A stretch of DNA of 64,000 nt, from positions 79,830-143,829 of the forward strand of contig JBJYZC010000006.1 in the NCBI GenBank assembly GCA_046263755.1, written 5' to 3'. The notes beneath the pieces were generated by a model, which saw only the letters and a list, made by a program, of their open reading frames with translations, made no database searches and was not told the DNA's origin. The position numbers and the translations under genes were made by a program. Shown one piece after another: positions 59,587 through 64,000 of the stretch. The number at the start of each line of letters is the position of its first letter. The stretch's first letter is position 1. Source of the stretch: Lachnocurva sp029100405. Its GTDB lineage: Bacteria; Bacillota; Clostridia; Lachnospirales; Lachnospiraceae.

Positions 59587-61878
59587 TTATGCCGATTCAT
59601 CTTCCGGTTCGTCCGGGTGCAGTTCCTCTTCCGAAAGCAGACCGTTCTCTCCCAAAAGGAATCGTGCTTCCTCTTCCTTGTCGATGATGGCAGAAGATAC
59701 ATTCTTCTTGTAGAACAAAAGCTCATGTACACGCTCGTCAATCGTATCTTTCGCAATCAGCGTATAGATCGTGACATGGGACTTGGTACCGATTCGGTAG
59801 CATCGGTCAACCGCCTGCTCCTTGGCAGCGTCCGTCCACGGTTCATCCAAGAAGATGACCGTTGTGGCCTTGGTCAGGGTAATACCCGTTCCCATAGCTC
59901 CGGTCGTTCCGATCAGAACTTCGGGGTTGGGATTGTTCTGGAACTTCTCTACGATCTCCATACGATCGGTGTCCTTGGTATCTCCCGTAATCATCTTGCA
60001 GGAGAAGTCTTCTCCCTGTGCAGAAAGTTTTTCATCCAAGAACCGCTTGAAGTCGTACAGGGGTTGTTTCCATGTACAAAAGCAGACTACGGACTCCCCA
60101 TTCGAAAAGGCATTCTCGATCAGGTCTAAGGCACGATAGAATTTCTCCTGAAGACTCGGATTCTGAACATCCGAATCCTGAAATTCTTCTGATTCGGACT
60201 CCAAAAGCAGGGGGTCTAAGGTGCATTGACGAAGGTGGAGAAGAACGGTCAAGGGATTACTGTTCGGATTCTTTTCCATGACCGTATTGAAATCCGCTTC
60301 TGCCTGTTCCTGTACCTTGTCGTACAGTTTCTGGTGTTCCTTCGACAGCTCCACGATCTGGTCTTCATAGGTCTTGGGCGGAAGGTCTAAGACCTCTTCC
60401 TTGGTTCGCCGTAACATAAGCTTATCCATGTTGGAGTCTAAGAGGGACAGATTCCGCAAATGCCCCTTATGGTCCAGATAGAAGTCCTTGAACATGGAAT
60501 AGCTATGCTTCTCAAATCCCAACCATTTCAGATAGACGTAAACATCGGTCGGATTGTTCATGATCGGGGTTCCGGTCATGGCGATCCGGCACTCCGGCTG
60601 AAGTTTCAACAGTCCACTCGTCTGTGCTGCCTTCGGGTTCTTACACTTATGCACTTCATCCGCAATCACCATATTGATCTTGTTGTCCTGAATGAGGTCG
60701 GACAATCGTGATACTGCCTTTTTATCCCGCAGGAACTCAATGTTCGTGATGAGAAAGTAGGGAAGGGCATCAATGTCGTCTAAGTCGCTCAGTCGTTTTT
60801 TGACATCATATCCGACCTTTCCATCCCGCTTTGTGTACGATCCCAGAACGTGTGCCCCCTCATAGGTATGCTGTTTGACTTCATTCGCCCAGTTCCATTT
60901 CAGGGTGTTCACACAACAGATAATCAGGCAATGCTGATAACCCAACTGCTGCTTTCGGATGCTTGCAATGGTGGCAGATTCCAAGGTCTTTCCCAGTCCC
61001 TGACTGTCGCAGAGAAGAAACCGGTCATGGGACAGGCCGTACTCAATTCCCTCTTCCTGATAGGAGAAGGGCACGGTCTTCCAGTCAAAGTCCTCGTCAA
61101 AGGCACGGAGGGGTTCTTCCGGGTAGGTCATGATTTGTTCGAGGGAGAAGTCCTTTGGTACCTTCCACTCGTAGGTGATTTGGTAGCGATACCCGTTCCA
61201 GTCCTTGGTCTGATGGCCCGAATAGGCTGACCGAACGTCTTCATAGTCGCTTACCGACCGGAAGGATGCTCCCTTCCCATTGTTGCCTAAATAGATGTCG
61301 TAGTTATCCGACAGAACGTCCAGAAAATGCTTAGTGAAGGTCTCCTCTTCGCAGTTCACAAGAACCGTGAACTTATAGTCGGACTCGGACTTGTTGGGTG
61401 TAATGGTAAAGGTTACATGGCAGTCCTTTGTTTCCACCACGCTTTGCCGTTCTCCACCGGCAACGTCAAGGTCCAAGTGGTCACGAAGAGTGGGAAACAG
61501 AACGGTCTTGGTCGGTTCGATTCCAGATACATTCCCCTCATAGTCTTCCCAGTAGTAGATCCCGCTCTGCGGAATATAGCCTGCCCAGAACTCTTCATCG
61601 GTAAAGATGGTGCCGTGGTGGGGAACATAAAAGACCCGCATCAGGTCGTCCTGATGCTTGATGGCCCAATGGTAGAGATTGGTTGCTGCATCGATCGAGA
61701 AGGTCAGTACACCAAAGAAACATTTCTTGGTCTTTCGGATCGGCAGAAAGTACAACGAACCATTCCGATACCGCTCCGGTACCGGGTGGTCATCATTCAT
61801 ATCCATTAAGCTAAATTGTTCCGTTGAATGCTGAAACATCCAAAATTTCAGCCGTATCTTGTACAAATATATACTCAT
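59587..61878 (-). CDS. SNF2-family helicase/translocase
   Basis: 763 residues. An unknown N-terminal region of about 260 residues precedes the two RecA-like lobes. Motif I is LLCDSQGLGKTLES (about 287-300), motif II IADEVHKCKN (DEVH), motif III AMTGTPIMN; then LRRTKEE, CFCTWKQ, GTTGAMGTGITL, and motif VI QAVDRCYRIGT. SNF2 enzymes move along DNA and remodel bound proteins. Such genes are common in large conjugative elements next to methyltransferases. The start at 61878 (GGATAAG upstream) is a modest choice; Met codons at 61839 and 61803 are alternatives. Confidence 0.9.
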   Translation of the reverse strand: MSIYLYKIRLKFWMFQHSTEQFSLMDMNDDHPVPERYRNGSLYFLPIRKTKKCFFGVLTFSIDAATNLYHWAIKHQDDLMRVFYVPHHGTIFTDEEFWAGYIPQSGIYYWEDYEGNVSGIEPTKTVLFPTLRDHLDLDVAGGERQSVVETKDCHVTFTITPNKSESDYKFTVLVNCEEETFTKHFLDVLSDNYDIYLGNNGKGASFRSVSDYEDVRSAYSGHQTKDWNGYRYQITYEWKVPKDFSLEQIMTYPEEPLRAFDEDFDWKTVPFSYQEEGIEYGLSHDRFLLCDSQGLGKTLESATIASIRKQQLGYQHCLIICCVNTLKWNWANEVKQHTYEGAHVLGSYTKRDGKVGYDVKKRLSDLDDIDALPYFLITNIEFLRDKKAVSRLSDLIQDNKINMVIADEVHKCKNPKAAQTSGLLKLQPECRIAMTGTPIMNNPTDVYVYLKWLGFEKHSYSMFKDFYLDHKGHLRNLSLLDSNMDKLMLRRTKEEVLDLPPKTYEDQIVELSKEHQKLYDKVQEQAEADFNTVMEKNPNSNPLTVLLHLRQCTLDPLLLESESEEFQDSDVQNPSLQEKFYRALDLIENAFSNGESVVCFCTWKQPLYDFKRFLDEKLSAQGEDFSCKMITGDTKDTDRMEIVEKFQNNPNPEVLIGTTGAMGTGITLTKATTVIFLDEPWTDAAKEQAVDRCYRIGTKSHVTIYTLIAKDTIDERVHELLFYKKNVSSAIIDKEEEARFLLGENGLLSEEELHPDEPEDESA

Positions 61879-61906
61879 TTTTCTTATCCATTCATACTCT
61901 GGAAAA

Positions 61907-62158
61907 TTACCGATTGGTCAGGGCATAGCAAAGCTCGTCCTGTGTCATTGCCCGAATCATGCACCGGGAATAAATTTTTCCCTGATCGTCATACAGACCG
62001 ATCGAATAGGCTTTGTGTTCCAATGCAGACCGAACCGCTTCCCTCTTGTCCTTGGTGACGGTACGCTTTGCCTTCCATCCGTCCTTGGTCTCTGTTACGT
62101 CATAGAACAGGACGTAGTTCGTGTCAGGAATAGGTTTCAGCCGATTCAGTTTGTCCAT
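61907..62158 (-). CDS. Hypothetical protein (83 aa)
   Basis: ATG 62158 (MDKLNRLKPIPDTNYVLFYD) follows GGAAAGCG; a TTG further upstream at 62206 is possible. Small, basic, with IRAMTQDELCYAL at the end. It is first in the SNF2 unit behind promoter motif P2. No family recognised. Confidence 0.55.
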   Translation of the reverse strand: MDKLNRLKPIPDTNYVLFYDVTETKDGWKAKRTVTKDKREAVRSALEHKAYSIGLYDDQGKIYSRCMIRAMTQDELCYALTNR

Positions 62159-62220
62159 GAGTTCGCTTTCCTGCAAGACGATTCGCTCCCTTTCTGTTCT
62201 TTCCAAAAAGCTCTACAGTT

Positions 62221-62252
62221 CTTCTATGCGTAAATTCTTATGGAGATGACAG
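62221..62252 (-). promoter_or_regulatory. Element promoter motif, copy P2
   Basis: Minus strand CTGTC, 16 nt, ACGCATAGAAG. The flanks (AAGAAAT before, AACTGTA after) match copy P1. Confidence 0.75.
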
Positions 62253-62283
62253 ATTTCTTTGAACTTTTTTGAATTTTTGCTAA

Positions 62284-62317
62284 GAAAAACTCCCACGGTC
62301 TTAGCCGTGAGAGTTTG
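62284..62317 (-). terminator. Terminator after the methyltransferase gene
   Basis: Minus strand AAACTCTCACGGC, loop, ACCGTGGGAGTTTTTC. Confidence 0.75.
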
Positions 62318-62322
62318 TAAGC

Positions 62323-63804
62323 TTAGTTGTGGCTTGTCAATGCTTCTTTGATTCCACTCAGTACATACAGAGCACATGGGATGGCAATGGAATTGCCCCA
62401 CATCTTATACTCTGCACTATCGCTATGAGGACTTTTCAGCCACTTTCGAATCTGATTGTCGGTCTTAGGCTTGGTCGCATGGCTGACCAAACGGCGGTGT
62501 GTCTCAAAGACGTCCCTCCAGAAGGCCATCTCTTCCTCGGTCGGGTTCTCCGTTCCGAGGTCATCGCACCAATCGTCAGGATACCCTTGCAGTCTTGCAC
62601 ATTCGGTCGGGGTGAGCCTTCGGACGATATATTCCGGCTCTTTGGAGAATGCTACCGCATGACGGTCTATCGTATTGAGCGTAAAGCTGACATCTTCATT
62701 GATACCGCTCCCCTGTGGGCCATTCTCGTCCTTCCTTCCGATCATGGAACCCTGTACCGCTACCACGGCGATACCACCCTGATTGCAGGCAGGATTCCCA
62801 CCGCTCGTGTCAAGTGTCCGTGACGTGGAAGCTTCGTAGACCCCGGAATGAGGGTTGGAAGAAAGCATACCCTTACTCTGGTCAGAACTGATACCATAGC
62901 ACTTAGTGGAGTGGATCTTTGACGTTTCTACTACAAGTGGCTGATTGTTACCGCCTGTTCCGTACCTTGCCACTACGGTGTCAGCGGTGGAAAGCGGCCC
63001 CTTATAACGACCGTCCTGTGCATGGTTCTGATACAGGGTCGCATCCGGTACACCAATGCAATAACCACAAGGATCGTTTAAGCATGAGCCTGTGTCAGGA
63101 GAGCCTTTTCTAACACTTCCGGCAGTTTCTTGCCATGCTTCTTTGCTCTTTCTAAGATTCCCTGACACGCCTTCGGACTCAAACAGTATCTTTCCGGCAC
63201 GTTCTCCTCCAAGATCTGCGACAAGGTAGATTCGTTTTCTTCTCTGGGGGACTCCCCAGTATTGAGCGTCAAGGACACGCCATGCAACGGAGTAACCATC
63301 TCCCACGACAAGTCCTGCATGGTTCCATTTTTCAGGTTTAGGAATTGATACGTCCTCGTCTTTGATTCGGCAGATGTTTTCGAGGACACATCGGAAGTCC
63401 TCTCCGTGGTTAGATGAAAATGCTCCGGGGACGTTTTCCCAGACGATATATTTTGGATATTCTCCATTTGTTGCTCTCCTCATTTCTTTGATAATTCGCA
63501 TTGCTTCAAAAAACATGGAAGATTTTGGTCCGCTTAACCCTTCTCTTCTTCCAGCGATAGACAAATTTTGACACGGACTTCCGCACGTTATAATGTCTAC
63601 GGGTTTTAAGTTTGCTCCGTCAAGGGCGGATACATCGCCATAGTGCTTGACCTGTGGCATTCGTTTGGTCGTTACCCGAATGGGGAACGGTTCGATCTCG
63701 GAAGTCCATACCGTTTTGATCCCTGAGAAACTTCCTGCATAGGGGAATCCTCCTGCCCCGTCAAAAAGGGAACCGAGTGTCACTTCTTTCTCTGTTTCGT
63801 TCAT
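62323..63804 (-). CDS. dcm: DNA cytosine-5 methyltransferase
   Basis: 493 residues. Motif I LFDGAGGFPYAG, catalytic motif IV GSPCQNLSIAG (Cys near 76), ENV motif VI WENVPGAFSSN, QRRKRIYLVA (motif VIII), and motif IX/X RLTPTECARLQGYPD with GNSIAIP at the end. A 200-residue variable region between VIII and IX is the target-recognition domain. No restriction enzyme lies nearby, so it is an orphan enzyme, probably protecting the element from host restriction on entry. GAGGAGTAAAAAGG precedes the start. Confidence 0.95.
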   Translation of the reverse strand: MNETEKEVTLGSLFDGAGGFPYAGSFSGIKTVWTSEIEPFPIRVTTKRMPQVKHYGDVSALDGANLKPVDIITCGSPCQNLSIAGRREGLSGPKSSMFFEAMRIIKEMRRATNGEYPKYIVWENVPGAFSSNHGEDFRCVLENICRIKDEDVSIPKPEKWNHAGLVVGDGYSVAWRVLDAQYWGVPQRRKRIYLVADLGGERAGKILFESEGVSGNLRKSKEAWQETAGSVRKGSPDTGSCLNDPCGYCIGVPDATLYQNHAQDGRYKGPLSTADTVVARYGTGGNNQPLVVETSKIHSTKCYGISSDQSKGMLSSNPHSGVYEASTSRTLDTSGGNPACNQGGIAVVAVQGSMIGRKDENGPQGSGINEDVSFTLNTIDRHAVAFSKEPEYIVRRLTPTECARLQGYPDDWCDDLGTENPTEEEMAFWRDVFETHRRLVSHATKPKTDNQIRKWLKSPHSDSAEYKMWGNSIAIPCALYVLSGIKEALTSHN

Positions 63805-63860
63805 GAAATTCCTTTTTACTCCTCTGTATTTGTTTGTTTCCTTACAAAAGCCTTACAGTT

Positions 63861-63892
63861 CTTCTATGCGTAAATTCTTATGAAACAGACAG
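63861..63892 (-). promoter_or_regulatory. Element promoter motif, copy P1
   Basis: Minus strand CTGTC, 16 nt, ACGCATAGAAG, 57 nt before the methyltransferase start. Confidence 0.75.
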
Positions 63893-63910
63893 ATTTCTTG
63901 GAAAATTTGT

Positions 63911-63957
63911 AAAAAAAAAAGAACGACAGAACTGTAAAAACAATTCCATCGTTCTTA
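63911..63957 (-). terminator. Terminator of a gene entering from the right
   Basis: Minus strand AAGAACGA...TCGTTCTT followed by a run of ten T. Confidence 0.8.
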
Positions 63958-63964
63958 TGGTTCG

Positions 63965-64000
63965 TTACCGGATGTTGTTAACCGAGTCCGTATTCCCCTT
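63965..64000 (-). CDS. 3' end of a minus-strand CDS at the window edge
   Basis: Minus strand frame ending NTDSVNNIR and TAA, right before the terminator. Only 11 codons are visible, so no function can be given. Confidence 0.4.
   Translation of the reverse strand, partial: KGNTDSVNNIR

Overview
The window looks like the interior of a large conjugative element (plasmid or integrative conjugative element) from a low-to-mid GC Gram-positive bacterium (Bacillota). The evidence is Gram-positive Shine-Dalgarno sequences, a cell-wall sorting signal, a Gram-positive-type T4SS (PrgI, VirB4, VirB6, VirD4), a MobV-type relaxase, an IS21 element and an IscB element. No integrase, replication initiator, rRNA or tRNA was seen, so the replicon type and species cannot be fixed from this window.

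Layout. About 0.1-33 kb runs almost entirely on the minus strand and is the transfer half. It holds small unknown genes, a CAP-domain coiled-coil wall-anchored protein, VirB4-PrgI-VirB6-VirB2, an IscB insertion with its omega-RNA, VirD4, many element-specific proteins, a topoisomerase III, an A24-like membrane protein and the relaxase. One exception is a plus-strand AAA ATPase at 2.6 kb. A 2.2 kb IS21 copy (33.2-35.35 kb) splits the relaxase from a roughly 1 kb non-coding block (35.35-36.25 kb) of iteron-like repeats, a 100-bp imperfect palindrome and a sharp purine/pyrimidine switch. Transcription diverges there, so it is the best candidate for an origin. About 36.3-53.7 kb is mostly plus strand: a full-length DnaE polymerase, RecJ, many small proteins and a HipA-like kinase/XRE pair. 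A minus-strand island at 47.9-50.1 kb pairs a DUF3990-type ADP-ribosyltransferase with a NADAR protein. About 53.8-63.8 kb returns to the minus strand: HAD phosphatase, signal peptidase I, RecU, bactofilin, SNF2 helicase and a cytosine-5 methyltransferase.

Two promoter classes stand out. Transfer, replication and structural operons are headed by a bipartite motif unlike the housekeeping promoter (CTGTC, 16 nt, ACGCATAGAA; about 15 copies). Toxin-antitoxin, ATPase and surface-protein units carry housekeeping-type TTGnnn/TATAAT promoters, three of them sharing a conserved 50-bp upstream box. A 51-nt double-hairpin element is scattered through the window (six full-length copies, two degenerate). 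It has entered coding sequences in frame and has interrupted one copy of the iteron-like repeat, in the manner of Rickettsia palindromic elements. These two repeat families are, to my reading, the most novel things in the window.
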